The position numbers were made by a program, and so were the translations under genes. Under the pieces are notes generated by a model that searched no databases, had not been told where the DNA came from, and was given only the letters and a program-made list of their open reading frames with translations. Of a DNA stretch of 64,000 nucleotides, positions 1-8,626 are shown one piece after another; within the stretch, counting starts at the first letter, position 1, and every line of letters starts with the position of its first letter. The DNA is taken from contig NZ_JAFCKJ010000015.1 of assembly GCF_018130465.1 (NCBI RefSeq), positions 124,001 to 188,000 on the forward strand. Direction: 5' to 3'. Source of the stretch: Bradyrhizobium canariense. GTDB taxonomy: Bacteria > Pseudomonadota > Alphaproteobacteria > Rhizobiales > Xanthobacteraceae.

Positions 1-371
1 CTCTTTGCGGAGGCCCACATCAGCGCGATCGCGCATTCGGCAACCGCCGTATCGCCATAGCCCTTGATGGTGTGAACCGCGATGCCGCGTTCGGCAAGAT
101 CTTCCGGATTCATGTAGCTGCGCGCGCCGGTGCCGAGGAAGACGATATGCTTCAGGTTCGTGCACTTCGCGGCGACCGCGGTCGGCACCGCGGTGTGGTC
201 GACGATCATGATCTCGACACCATCGAGCAGCCCGGGCAGGTCCTCGGGCTTGATGGAGGGATTGCGGTTGATGCCGACCGGCAGATCCTGTGAGCGCAGC
301 AGCTTTTCGGTCACCGCGGCGAGGGTGTCGTTGGCATCGACGAAGAGAGCGCGCACGGGGGTGTCTTTCAT
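1..371 (-). CDS. D-2-hydroxyacid dehydrogenase, N-terminal part (cut by left edge)
   Basis: About 123 codons are visible, read leftward from an ATG at 371; the rest lies outside the window. The protein starts MKDTPVRALFVDAND and runs through a catalytic-domain-like stretch (VEIMIVDHTAVPT, LKHIVFLGTGARSYM, GIAVHTIKGYGD, AVAECAIALM). This is the usual N-terminal substrate-domain pattern of NAD-dependent D-isomer-specific 2-hydroxyacid dehydrogenases. The Rossmann domain and the catalytic Arg/Glu/His are not in view, so substrate is unknown. It diverges from a solute-binding protein gene, suggesting a shared regulatory region at 372-471 and perhaps a shared substrate. Confidence 0.8.
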   Translation of the reverse strand, partial: MKDTPVRALFVDANDTLAAVTEKLLRSQDLPVGINRNPSIKPEDLPGLLDGVEIMIVDHTAVPTAVAAKCTNLKHIVFLGTGARSYMNPEDLAERGIAVHTIKGYGDTAVAECAIALMWASAK

Positions 372-385
372 GTCGGGATTAAAGA

Positions 386-396
386 AATACCGTATT
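386..396. promoter_or_regulatory. palindrome in divergent promoter region
   Basis: AATACcGTATT is a perfect 11-bp palindrome in the 100-bp gap between the divergent dehydrogenase and binding-protein genes. A related half (GAATACAG) follows about 20 bp later. The placement suits an operator for an unseen regulator; the assignment is inference. Confidence 0.35.
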
Positions 397-471
397 GCAT
401 TTACCTCTGAATACAGAAATAGTCCAGCCGCCGGGTTCAATGTCCATAGGCGACTGCCCAGGAGAACTGCC

Positions 472-1308
472 ATGAATCGCAGGGACGCACTCACCACTGT
501 CGCCCTCGCCGGTGCCGCGATCGCCGCAACCGGCTCAGCCAAGGCCGACACCGGACCGGGCTCGACGCTCGAGCGGATCAAGAAGAGCGGCGTGCTGCGG
601 ATCGCCGTCATCGCCGGCCAGGATCCCTATTTCCACAAGGACCTCACCACCAATCAATGGTCGGGCGCCTGCATCGACATGGCGACCGACATCGCCGCCA
701 AGCTCGGCGCCAAGGTCGAGACGCTGGAATCGACCTGGGGCAACCAGATCCTCGATCTCCAGGCCGACAAGATCGACCTCGCCTTTGCCGTCAATCCGAC
801 CCCGGAGCGCTCCCTGGTCATCGACTTCTCCACGCCCATCCTGGTGCATTCCTTCACCGTCATCACCAAGAAGGGTTTTGCCAAGCCGCAGACCTGGGCC
901 GAGTTGAACAAGCCCGAGGTCAAGATCGCCGTCGACATCGGCTCGACCCATGAGACGATCGCGCGCCGCTATTGCCCCAAGGCGACAATCCTCGGCTTCA
1001 AGGAGCGCAACGAGGCGATCCTCGCCGTCGCGACCGGACGCGCGGACTGCAACATCTCGCTGGCCGTGCTTTCGGTCGCGACGTTGAAGAAGAACCCGAC
1101 GCTCGGCGAACTCTCGGTGCCGCGTCCCTTGCTCACGCTGCCGACCAATCTGGGCATCCGCGCCGAAGGCGACCGGCGCTACAAGGATTTCCTCAGCGCC
1201 TGGGCCGACTACAACCGCGCGCTCGGGCAGACCCGCGAATGGATGCTGAAGGGCTTTGAGGCCGTCGGTCTCAGCGCGGACGATATCCCGGGCGAAGTTC
1301 AGTTCTGA
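472..1308 (+). CDS. ABC transporter substrate-binding protein (amino-acid / SBP_bac_3 type)
   Basis: The 278-residue periplasmic binding protein starts at the ATG at 472, with AGGAGA just upstream. The N-terminus has RRD followed by a hydrophobic Ala-rich stretch ending near AKA, consistent with a Tat-like or Sec export signal. The mature part shows the family-3 pattern: LERIKKSGVLRIAVI, GACIDMATDIAAKLG, VNPTPERSLVIDFSTP, then a hinge and second lobe. No permease or ATPase gene is adjacent, so it may be an orphan or belong to a system elsewhere. The ligand cannot be told; the neighbouring 2-hydroxyacid dehydrogenase hints at an organic or amino acid. Confidence 0.85.
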   Translation: MNRRDALTTVALAGAAIAATGSAKADTGPGSTLERIKKSGVLRIAVIAGQDPYFHKDLTTNQWSGACIDMATDIAAKLGAKVETLESTWGNQILDLQADKIDLAFAVNPTPERSLVIDFSTPILVHSFTVITKKGFAKPQTWAELNKPEVKIAVDIGSTHETIARRYCPKATILGFKERNEAILAVATGRADCNISLAVLSVATLKKNPTLGELSVPRPLLTLPTNLGIRAEGDRRYKDFLSAWADYNRALGQTREWMLKGFEAVGLSADDIPGEVQF

Positions 1309-1323
1309 CGGCAGAATCAGACT

Positions 1324-1929
1324 TTACGTTGGGGGGGCCACGACGGCCGGGCGCAATGGCCACGCTGTCATTGCATGTTCTACAACGCGGCGAAGCTCGC
1401 CAACAGTCGCGCCCGCTTGCGGCAAATTCATTATGGCCTGCAACACGCCGAGATAGTGCCACGCCAATCCGTCGATGTCGGCTGCCGCCGCCAATTCTCC
1501 ATCTGCGACCGCCTCACGCAAAATCTCGACGAGGATCGCGCGCTGCTGCGTAAGTCCCTGCCGCGCGACCGACTGGCCTGCCGGGGGCAGATCGACCATC
1601 TCGGCACAAGATCGGGCCAGCATGCACCCAGCGGGTCGCACCGTCTTGCCTCCCCTGGGCAGGAATTCGTGCAGCAGCGCTTCGAGCTGTTGGCGCTTCG
1701 TGTTGCCTCGAACGGCGTTCATCCGCCGCACGACGCGCTCGACGTAAGTCGAAAGGACTTCCTGGAACAGCCCGTCCTTGTCTTGAAATCGCTTGTACAT
1801 GCTGGACCGCGACAAACCCATCGCTGTCGTCAATTGATCGATTGACGAGGCTGAATAGCCGTGACGCCAAAACACGTCCATCGCGGAATTGATCACGGCA
1901 TCGTCATCGAATTGGGGTTTTCCGCTCAT
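1324..1929 (-). CDS. TetR/AcrR-family transcriptional repressor
   Basis: The 201-residue protein starts at the ATG at 1929 (MSGKPQFDDDAVINSAMDVF). Its N-terminal helix-turn-helix, about residues 10-55, contains ASSIDQLTTAMGLSRSSMYKRF, the classic TetR pattern; the C-terminal ligand/dimer domain has the family's RGCML-like form (here RPAGCMLARSC). It diverges from an NmrA-type oxidoreductase, with two matching operator-like sites between. It is likely a local repressor of both genes. The effector is unknown. Confidence 0.88.
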   Translation of the reverse strand: MSGKPQFDDDAVINSAMDVFWRHGYSASSIDQLTTAMGLSRSSMYKRFQDKDGLFQEVLSTYVERVVRRMNAVRGNTKRQQLEALLHEFLPRGGKTVRPAGCMLARSCAEMVDLPPAGQSVARQGLTQQRAILVEILREAVADGELAAAADIDGLAWHYLGVLQAIMNLPQAGATVGELRRVVEHAMTAWPLRPAVVAPPT

Positions 1930-1948
1930 CGTATTCCCGCTTGACATC

Positions 1949-1989
1949 TTGGAATGATCGTTCCAAGTATCCTGAACTGATCGTTCCAA
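1949..1989. promoter_or_regulatory. tandem TetR operator sites
   Basis: TTGGAATGATCGTTCCAA at 1949-1966 is an almost perfect palindrome. Its right-hand part TGATCGTTCCAA recurs ending at 1989, exactly 23 bp later, with a degenerate left arm. Both lie between the divergent tetR and oxidoreductase starts, a typical autorepression arrangement. The second site ends 20 bp before the oxidoreductase ATG. Confidence 0.7.
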
Positions 1990-2008
1990 GATACTGAAGG
2001 TTATCCGG

Positions 2009-2893
2009 ATGTTCAACCCCTCCCAGCATAGCGCCGGCCGTCCACGCATTGCGGTCGCCGGGGCCACAGGTCGCGTGGGCTCCGCCTTGATCTCGAAACT
2101 GGTCGCCGAACCGGTTGACCTTGTGGCGTTGACCCGCACGCCGGGCGCTGAACGCCTGCCGTCCGGTGTCTCCCTTGCGACCGTGGACTTCGATGTACGG
2201 TCAACTCTGGACGACGCGTTGCGCGGCGCTGACCGTCTGTTCCTCGCCCACGGCACGTCTCCCCGGCAGGTCGCCAATGAGATCGCGCTGATCGACGCAG
2301 CCGTGGCCGCCGGCGTCAGCCACATTGTGAAATTGTCCGTGTTGGGACCGCCATCTCGGCTGCATCCGTTGGACTGGCATATGCAGATTGAGGCGCATCT
2401 TGCGGCCTGCGACGTGGGCTTTACGGTTTTGCGGCCTTCGAGCTTCGTTGACATCCTGGCGCGGGCTGGCGCTCCAATCGTCAATGACACATGGGGCGGG
2501 GCAGCGAGCGACGGATTGGTCAATCTGATCGACACACGCGATGTCGCAGATTGCGCTTTTGCCGTCCTTCTCGAGGATGCGCACGCGACGTCTCAACGCG
2601 CCTATCACCTGACCGGGCCAGCCGCAGTGAGCATGCCTGGGATAGCAGACGAACTCTCCGGATTGCTCGGTCGCGTCGTCACATATCGCCACCGAAGCCC
2701 TGCGGAGCAGCGTGAGAATCTGCTCGGTTCGGGACTCAGCGAATTTGTCGCCGACCTGCTGCTCGGTCTGGATCGCCTTTTCTATGAATCGGTCCTCGCA
2801 GAAACCACCTCAACTGTTCGCGAGTTGACGGGCCATGCTCCGCGTCCTGTAACCGATTGGCTAAGCGACAACATCTCGCTGTTTCGAAAATAA
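2009..2893 (+). CDS. NmrA-like NAD(P)-binding atypical SDR oxidoreductase
   Basis: The 294-residue single-domain protein carries the Rossmann signature GATGRVG at residues 18-24, followed by ALTRTPGAERLPSGV. The mid-region LSVLGPPSRLHPLDWHMQIEAHL lacks a canonical YxxxK pair and fits the NmrA/atypical SDR-a group (redox sensors, quinone or flavin reductases). It is cytoplasmic with no signal or membrane segment. Control is probably by the divergent TetR protein through the tandem operator ahead of it. The reaction and substrate are not determinable. Confidence 0.85.
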   Translation: MFNPSQHSAGRPRIAVAGATGRVGSALISKLVAEPVDLVALTRTPGAERLPSGVSLATVDFDVRSTLDDALRGADRLFLAHGTSPRQVANEIALIDAAVAAGVSHIVKLSVLGPPSRLHPLDWHMQIEAHLAACDVGFTVLRPSSFVDILARAGAPIVNDTWGGAASDGLVNLIDTRDVADCAFAVLLEDAHATSQRAYHLTGPAAVSMPGIADELSGLLGRVVTYRHRSPAEQRENLLGSGLSEFVADLLLGLDRLFYESVLAETTSTVRELTGHAPRPVTDWLSDNISLFRK

Positions 2894-2911
2894 CCAAGGC
2901 TCTGCGGCGGT

Positions 2912-2937
2912 GCATCATGAGTCTAATCTCATGGTGC
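2912..2937 (+). terminator. hairpin after NmrA-like gene
   Basis: GCAtCATGAG / CTCATGgTGC can form a stem with a 6-nt loop about 20 bp past the stop codon. No strong T tract follows, so terminator function is tentative. Confidence 0.35.
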
Positions 2938-3251
2938 TGCATCGCTACATAGCGGCCGCAGCACTGAACGCGGCCACCACATGAACGAGGGCACTTCCGC
3001 GGCGTCGGTTCCTGCGCTGATCGCCTTCCGGACGATCAAAGACAATTGAATCGATTTCGATCGCCCTGAAGGCGCGACAAAAACACACACCGTCGTCGTC
3101 GTGCGAATTTGCAAATGCCGCGGCGGCACAGTTTGACAACATCGCCACATCAGCGACACGCTGCATGTGCCGGTCCAACAATTCGACGACGCTCGCTGGA
3201 GCGTACTCGTTCGACGTCACGTCGCGCGAGGACGCGCGAAAGGACACCGAT
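2938..3251. other. gene-free stretch before the molybdenum hydroxylase cluster
   Basis: About 310 bp contain no convincing reading frame on either strand. The region presumably carries the promoter of the hydroxylase operon. Composition is slightly richer in A/T around 3045-3140. No clear regulator palindrome was seen. Confidence 0.5.
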
Positions 3252-3716
3252 ATGATCGAGCTCACGGTCAATGGGATCAAGCGCCAGGTCGATGTTGTTG
3301 CGGAGATGCCTCTGCTCTGGGTGCTCCGCGACGAGCTCGGCATCACCAGTCCCAAATACGGCTGCGGGGTCGCGCAATGCGGCGCCTGCACCGTCCAGAT
3401 CGACGGAATGGCGGTCCGGTCCTGTCAGGCGCATATCGGCGAGATCGCAGGCAAGTCGGTCGTCACGCTCGAAGGGCTGGAAAAGCGGGACCAGCACCCG
3501 GTTCTGCAGGCCTGGATCGAACATCAGGTTCCACAGTGCGGTTACTGCCAGACCGGGCAGATCATGCAGGCCATCTCGCTTCTCGATCTGATCTCCCAGC
3601 CGACCGACGAGGACATCAACGAGGTGATGTCCGGCAATCTCTGCCGTTGCGGCACCTATCCGCGCATCCGCGCCGCGATCCATGCGGCCGCTGCAAAGAA
3701 GATGGCGGAGAAGTGA
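3252..3716 (+). CDS. iorA: (2Fe-2S)-binding subunit of a molybdenum hydroxylase (IorA-like)
   Basis: The 154-residue protein starts at the ATG at 3252, with AAAGGA upstream; upstream in-frame starts lack an RBS. All eight cluster cysteines are visible: the plant-ferredoxin cluster in [18 protein letters not shown] plus a later Cys, and the C-terminal helical cluster in QCGYCQTGQ and NLCRCGTY. It passes electrons from the molybdopterin subunit encoded immediately downstream. Length and order match small subunits of isoquinoline 1-oxidoreductase and aldehyde oxidases of the IorAB type. The substrate is uncertain, so the symbol denotes the family. Confidence 0.88.
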   Translation: MIELTVNGIKRQVDVVAEMPLLWVLRDELGITSPKYGCGVAQCGACTVQIDGMAVRSCQAHIGEIAGKSVVTLEGLEKRDQHPVLQAWIEHQVPQCGYCQTGQIMQAISLLDLISQPTDEDINEVMSGNLCRCGTYPRIRAAIHAAAAKKMAEK

Positions 3717-3717
3717 G

Positions 3718-5970
3718 ATGGGTCACATGCAGAACCTCTCCCGCCGCGCTTTCGTTTTCGGCTCCGCCGCGATCGCCGGCGGCATCGCTTTCGGCGCCTT
3801 TGGTACGGCTGAAGCGGCTGCCACCGCCGGTGACAATCCGCTGACCGCCGGCCTCGGGCCGAACTCCGTGACCTTCAATCCCTGGGTCGAGATCAGCCCG
3901 GAGAAAATCACGCTGATCGCGCAGCATGCCGACATAGGCCAGGGCGTCGGCTCGGTGCAGCCGATGATGATCGCCGAGGAGATGGATCTCGATCCCGGCC
4001 AGTTCGAAGTTCGCTTCGCCAGCCCCAGCCCCGCCTATTTCAACACCGGCTTCGCCGACGAGTTCGCGCCGTTCGTGGCTGCGGACCAGAGCCCCGCCGC
4101 CGAGGAAGCGCGCGCCAAGACGCTCGAATGGCTGAGGCAGTCCGGGCTACAGATGACCGGTGGCTCGAGCACGCTGCCGGACACCTATGAGAAGCTGCGC
4201 GTTGCCGGCGCGGTCGCGCGCGAGACGCTGAAGGCCGCCGCCGCCAAACGCTCCGGCGTGGCAGTGGCTGACCTGCGCACCCAATCCGGCCATGTGATCC
4301 TGCCCAACGGCACGAAGGTCGCCTATGTCGATCTCTCCGCGGACGCCGCGAAGATTTCGCCGGTGCTCGATGCCAAGCCGCGCGATCCTTCGAAATGGCG
4401 CATGCTGGGCAAGCCGATGACGCGCCTCGACATCCGCGACAAGGTCATGGGCGAACTGAAGTTCGGCATCGACCTGAAGATAGACGGCATGCTGTACGCC
4501 GCCGTCAAGCTGAACCCCGGCAAGGGCCAGCCCCTGAAGTCATATGACGCCAGCAAGGCACGCGCGATGCCAGGGGTCAAGAAGGTCCTTGAAATCAAGA
4601 ACGGCATCGCCGTGATCGCCACGAACAGCTGGTACGCCATGAAGGCGGCCGACGCCGTCATTTGTGAATGGGCACCCTCGGCCTATCCCGCGGAGCAGGC
4701 CGACCATTGGAAGGTGCTGGAATCCTCGTTCAAGCCGGAATTCCTCGGCAAGGAGTGGCGCAAGATCGGCGATATCGAGGCCGGCTTGAAGACAGGCAAG
4801 CTCGTCGAGGCCGAATACCGCGCGCCTTACGTGGCGCATCAGCCGCTCGAACCGCTCAACGGCATCGGCCTCGTCACCGACAAGGGGATGGAGATCTGGG
4901 TCAGCCACCAGAGCCCCCGCTTCGTGCAATATGTCGCGGCTACGGCGATCAGCCTCAAGCCGGAGCAGATCACCTTCCACAATCAGTGGGCGGGCGGAAG
5001 CTTCGGCCACCGTCTCGAATACGAGAACGTCCGCGTTCTCGCCGAGATCGCCAATCAGATGAAGGGAACGCCAATCAAGCTGGTGTTCTCGCGCGAGGAG
5101 GATTTCCTCCAGGACATTCCACGGCAGATCGCGATCGCCCGGCACCGCGGCAGCGTCGACCAGGGCAAGATCGTCTCGGCCGATCTGCAACTGGCCTCGA
5201 CGACGCCGCTCAAGGGACTGCTCGAGCGGTCGGGCAGGCCTTCGAAGGATCCTGACGGGCAATTGGCCGCCGGGCTGTGGAACGTCTATTACGACATCCC
5301 CAATTTCCGGGCCACGAGCTACGAGGCGCAAGGGCTGTCGCCGAGCACCACATGGCGCTCGGTCGGCGCCTCGACATCGGGCTTCTTCACCGAAAGCTTC
5401 ATCGACGAGCTGATCCATGCCGCGGGCCTCGATCCCATGAAGGCGCGCATCGCGATGTGCATCGTGCCGCACTATCGCAAGGTGCTGGAGACGGTCGCGG
5501 AGATGTCGGACTGGAAGGGACCGCTCGGCAACGGCCGCGGGCGCGGCGTCGCCTTCGTCGAGTCGTTCGGCACGCCGACGGCCGAAGTCGTCGAAGTCTC
5601 GGTGACGGAAAGAGGCATCCGGATCGACAAGGTCTGGATCGCGGTCGATGTCGGCAAGGTCGTCGATCCCGTCAATTTCGAGAACCAGGTGCAGGGCGGC
5701 GTGATCTGGGGGCTCGGCCACGCCATCAATTGCGAGCTGACCTACGCCAAGGGCGCGGTGCAGCAGACCAACTACAATCATCACGAAGCGATGCGGATTT
5801 ACCAATGCCCCGTCATCGAGGTGCGCGGGCTCGAGAACGATCCGAAGGTGAGAGGCGTCGGCGAGCCGCCCGTTCCGCCCGCTGCGCCCGCACTTGCGAA
5901 TGCGATCTTCGCCGCGACCGGTAAGCGCATCCGCGAAATGCCGTTCAACAAGTTCATCGATTTCGTGTGA
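3718..5970 (+). CDS. iorB: xanthine dehydrogenase-family molybdopterin-binding subunit (IorB-like)
   Basis: The 750-residue catalytic subunit starts one base after the iorA-like stop (TGAgATG). A twin-arginine signal (SRRAFVFGSAAIAGG) lies near residue 8-25, so it is folded with cofactor and exported to the periplasm. Molybdenum-site features include GGSFGHRLEYENV, the substrate-channel region WRSVGASTSGFFTES, and the C-terminal GVGEPPVPP containing the conserved active-site Glu. Expected activity is hydroxylation of an N-heterocycle or oxidation of an aldehyde, with electrons going through the 2Fe-2S subunit to the downstream cytochrome. An alternative start is the Met at 3727. Confidence 0.88.
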   Translation: MGHMQNLSRRAFVFGSAAIAGGIAFGAFGTAEAAATAGDNPLTAGLGPNSVTFNPWVEISPEKITLIAQHADIGQGVGSVQPMMIAEEMDLDPGQFEVRFASPSPAYFNTGFADEFAPFVAADQSPAAEEARAKTLEWLRQSGLQMTGGSSTLPDTYEKLRVAGAVARETLKAAAAKRSGVAVADLRTQSGHVILPNGTKVAYVDLSADAAKISPVLDAKPRDPSKWRMLGKPMTRLDIRDKVMGELKFGIDLKIDGMLYAAVKLNPGKGQPLKSYDASKARAMPGVKKVLEIKNGIAVIATNSWYAMKAADAVICEWAPSAYPAEQADHWKVLESSFKPEFLGKEWRKIGDIEAGLKTGKLVEAEYRAPYVAHQPLEPLNGIGLVTDKGMEIWVSHQSPRFVQYVAATAISLKPEQITFHNQWAGGSFGHRLEYENVRVLAEIANQMKGTPIKLVFSREEDFLQDIPRQIAIARHRGSVDQGKIVSADLQLASTTPLKGLLERSGRPSKDPDGQLAAGLWNVYYDIPNFRATSYEAQGLSPSTTWRSVGASTSGFFTESFIDELIHAAGLDPMKARIAMCIVPHYRKVLETVAEMSDWKGPLGNGRGRGVAFVESFGTPTAEVVEVSVTERGIRIDKVWIAVDVGKVVDPVNFENQVQGGVIWGLGHAINCELTYAKGAVQQTNYNHHEAMRIYQCPVIEVRGLENDPKVRGVGEPPVPPAAPALANAIFAATGKRIREMPFNKFIDFV

Positions 5971-5978
5971 GCCGGGCC

Positions 5979-6611
5979 ATGAAGAGATCACTGATCGCGC
6001 TCGCCCTCGCCGCTTCCGCCATTGCGGCCCTCACCGGAATCGTCGCGGCCAAGGACGAAGCCAAAAAGGACGTTCTGCCGCCCGGCAGCATCAGCCGCGC
6101 CGAGGGGCTGGAGGCCTGGAAGCGCATTGAAGCCGTGGTGACGCATCCGCGTTGCGCCAACTGCCATGTCGATGCCAAGGCCATTCCAATCTGGACACCG
6201 GCGGGCGAAACCAGGCCGCGCATCCATGGCATGAACATCCACGGCGGCGACAGCCGCATCGGCGCCGAGAAGATCGCCTGCTCGACCTGTCACATGACGT
6301 CAACCCAGGCGAATGAGCCGGCACCGTCGCCACCGCGCGCCGGCATCGACTGGCAGCTTGCGCCGGTCGCCTTCATCTGGTTCGGCAAGAGCGGCGCCGA
6401 GATCTGTGCGCAGCTGAAAGATTCCAAGCGCAACGGCGGTCGCGACGCCGCGGGTCTCGTCGAGCATCTCAGGCACGATGCATCGCTGAACGGCTTCATC
6501 CCGCGCGGATGGGCGCCCGGGGCGGGTCGTACGACGCCGCCCGGCACGTTTGAGGATCACGTCAAGGACATGGCCATGTGGGGCGCCGCCGGGCAACCCT
6601 GTCCAAACTGA
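5979..6611 (+). CDS. dihaem c-type cytochrome subunit of the hydroxylase
   Basis: The 210-residue protein starts at ATG 5979, eight bases after the upstream stop; a GTG at 5967 overlaps that stop but would lengthen the signal peptide awkwardly. A Sec signal occupies residues 1-24 (ALAASAIAALTGIVAA). Two haem-binding CxxCH motifs are visible, CANCH at 59-63 and CSTCH at 101-105. This type of protein is often annotated as an isoquinoline 1-oxidoreductase subunit. It probably accepts electrons from the Tat-exported enzyme in the periplasm and links it to the respiratory chain. Confidence 0.85.
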   Translation: MKRSLIALALAASAIAALTGIVAAKDEAKKDVLPPGSISRAEGLEAWKRIEAVVTHPRCANCHVDAKAIPIWTPAGETRPRIHGMNIHGGDSRIGAEKIACSTCHMTSTQANEPAPSPPRAGIDWQLAPVAFIWFGKSGAEICAQLKDSKRNGGRDAAGLVEHLRHDASLNGFIPRGWAPGAGRTTPPGTFEDHVKDMAMWGAAGQPCPN

Positions 6612-6649
6612 CGGCGACGAGCACGCACGCGCGGTGAACTCGCAGGAGC

Positions 6650-6808
6650 CTAGAATAAAGCGGCGTTGAGGGCCTGTCCGTAGATCATTGCGGCCACGAG
6701 TAAGAGCAGCAGGCCCGCTCCCGAGAAGATGACGACGACTTTCAGAGGCTCGACATCGACATTGGTTCCCGTCGCGCGGGATATTGCTCTTGCCAGTGCA
6801 GCAATCAT
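6650..6808 (-). CDS. small single-span membrane protein, unknown function
   Basis: A 52-codon frame runs from the ATG at 6808 to TAG at 6650, with GGAG nine bases upstream of the start. The predicted protein has a short basic N-terminus (MIAALARAISRATG), a linker, then one strong hydrophobic helix around residues 23-43 (VVVIFSGAGLLLLLVAAMIY). It sits alone between converging neighbours. The RBS, clean start and helix argue that it is a real small membrane protein; no family was recognised. Confidence 0.6.
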   Translation of the reverse strand: MIAALARAISRATGTNVDVEPLKVVVIFSGAGLLLLLVAAMIYGQALNAALF

Positions 6809-6937
6809 CGCCAGCTCCGAAACGGACCGCGCGGAAGCGGGGCCTCACTTCATCTAGCGTCACTCGCCACATTCGCATGTGAAACAGATTACAGGTGTGA
6901 TCGTGCCGAAGCGCCCTTATCGGAAGTCAACTCCGCC
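6809..6937. other. short intergenic region, nothing recognised
   Basis: These 129 bp separate the small membrane-protein gene from the end of the carboxylesterase gene, both leftward. They presumably hold the small gene's promoter. No clear terminator was seen. Confidence 0.4.
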
Positions 6938-8602
6938 CTAGTCCCGCGACACCCGCGGCGTCGAGGGCGTGACGTTCGCCGGCGTGTGGAATTCGAGGCG
7001 CGCGCGGTTCTCCTCGCGCACGCCGCTATCGTCGCCGAATTCGACATAGGTCTGCGCGTCCTGCTTCCATTGCGGCCAAGGTGTCGCCGGCGTGCCCGGA
7101 TTTCCCGTGCGCGCGAAGGCTATGAGCGTGTCCATCATGCGCTCGGACAGCGCGCGGTCGAACTCGGTCCAGACGCGCGTGGTGCGGAACTTGTTGAAGG
7201 CGTCTTGCGTGCCGAACCAATAAGGGACATCAGAGGTGTGATAGGCGCCGATCTTCTGCGGGCTGTCGAAGAACTCGACACCGGGCGCAAAGGGATGCAC
7301 GCGCGAGAACATGTACATGTAGAACGGCGCCTTGCCGGTCTTCGTCTGCGCGGCGGCCCAGTTGCGCGTGCCGATCTCGACCAGCCCCTCGCGCGCGGCG
7401 AGCAGGCCCATGGCCTTCGCCTCGTTGTCGGTCTTGGCGGGATAGAGCGAGAGGAAGCGGTCGGCCTGATCGCCATAGAGTTTTCGCGCGGCCGCGACAT
7501 AGGCTTCGAGCGTGCCAGCGGTACGCAAGTCGTTCGAGCTCTCGTCGCTGGTGAAACCGGCGACAGTCGCAACATCGTTCTGCTTGCCGGCCGCAAAGAT
7601 GTTCGGGACGGTGTCGGGCAGCACGTAGCCATCGATATCGGGCGTGACGGAGATCGTGCCGGCGCAGCCGAGCTGGCAGTCCTTCTGAATTGCAAGAATC
7701 TTATCGGCCTGGATCTGCCGCATCTCGGCAAGCGAGGGCGCACCGAGCGCCGTCTGCACCTCGAGGCCGATCTTCTCGGCGGCCGGCAGCGTCGGGAATT
7801 TGAAGCGGCTGTCGAACATGCTGAGACTCATCGCGAAACCGCGATTGAACAGGCCTTTCGCCAGCGGACTTGCTTCGAGCGCGGACACCGACATGGCACC
7901 TGCAGACTGCCCGGTGATGGTGACGTTGTCGGGGTCGCCTCCGAATTGCGCGATGTTGCGCTTGACCCATTGCAAGGCCGCGATCTGGTCCATCAAGCCG
8001 TAATTGCCGGAAGCATGGTTCGGCGATTCTGCGGTCAGTTCGGGATGGGCGAGGTTTCCCAAAATGCCGACGCGGTAGTTGAAGCTGACGAAGAGCGTGC
8101 CTTTCTTCGCAACGGCTTCGCCGTCATACATCGCCATGCCGCTGGAGCCGAGCGTGAAGCCGCCGCCGTAGATCCAGACCACCACCGGCAGCTTTGCACC
8201 CGATTTCGCATCAGGGTTCGCCCAGATGTTCAGATAGAGGCAGTTCTCGCTCGTCGCCTCCTCGCCGAAATAATGATTGAGGTTGTGCCGGCGCAGCACC
8301 TGAATGCACTCCGGTGCCAGCCGATCGGCGTGATAGACGCCCTTCCAGGCCTCGACCTTCTGCGGCGCCCGCCAGCGCAAGTCTCCGAGCGGCGGCGCGG
8401 CAAAGGGAATGCCGAAATAGGCCTTCACGCCGGACGTCAGCACCTTGCCGGAGATCGCACCGCTATCGATGCTGACAGGATCTTCAGGGATCGGTGTAGC
8501 GACGATCTGCGCCGCCGACGGCATGACGGCCAGCAAAGAGAGGATTGAGGCCATCGCACAAACCATGCGCGAGAGCGCGCGCCCGCTATCTGAATTGCTC
8601 AT
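6938..8602 (-). CDS. type-B carboxylesterase, exported
   Basis: The 554-residue alpha/beta-hydrolase has a hydrophobic export signal at about residues 12-31 (MVCAMASILSLLAVMPSAAQ). Family hallmarks are SENCLYLNIW near 118-127, the oxyanion-hole GGG at 146-148, and the nucleophile elbow GQSAG at 231-235 (Ser 233). The length fits bacterial carboxylesterase/para-nitrobenzyl-esterase proteins. It likely cleaves carboxylic esters in the periplasm or outside the cell. The next gene upstream encodes a second, cytoplasmic member of the family. Confidence 0.88.
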   Translation of the reverse strand: MSNSDSGRALSRMVCAMASILSLLAVMPSAAQIVATPIPEDPVSIDSGAISGKVLTSGVKAYFGIPFAAPPLGDLRWRAPQKVEAWKGVYHADRLAPECIQVLRRHNLNHYFGEEATSENCLYLNIWANPDAKSGAKLPVVVWIYGGGFTLGSSGMAMYDGEAVAKKGTLFVSFNYRVGILGNLAHPELTAESPNHASGNYGLMDQIAALQWVKRNIAQFGGDPDNVTITGQSAGAMSVSALEASPLAKGLFNRGFAMSLSMFDSRFKFPTLPAAEKIGLEVQTALGAPSLAEMRQIQADKILAIQKDCQLGCAGTISVTPDIDGYVLPDTVPNIFAAGKQNDVATVAGFTSDESSNDLRTAGTLEAYVAAARKLYGDQADRFLSLYPAKTDNEAKAMGLLAAREGLVEIGTRNWAAAQTKTGKAPFYMYMFSRVHPFAPGVEFFDSPQKIGAYHTSDVPYWFGTQDAFNKFRTTRVWTEFDRALSERMMDTLIAFARTGNPGTPATPWPQWKQDAQTYVEFGDDSGVREENRARLEFHTPANVTPSTPRVSRD

Positions 8603-8626
8603 CCGATCTCCCCTTTGCTTTTCTTG

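Noticed and set aside
2945-3391. Minus-strand 148-codon frame covering the hydroxylase promoter region
   Set aside because: It runs into the 2Fe-2S subunit gene antisense, has no RBS and no recognisable protein features.
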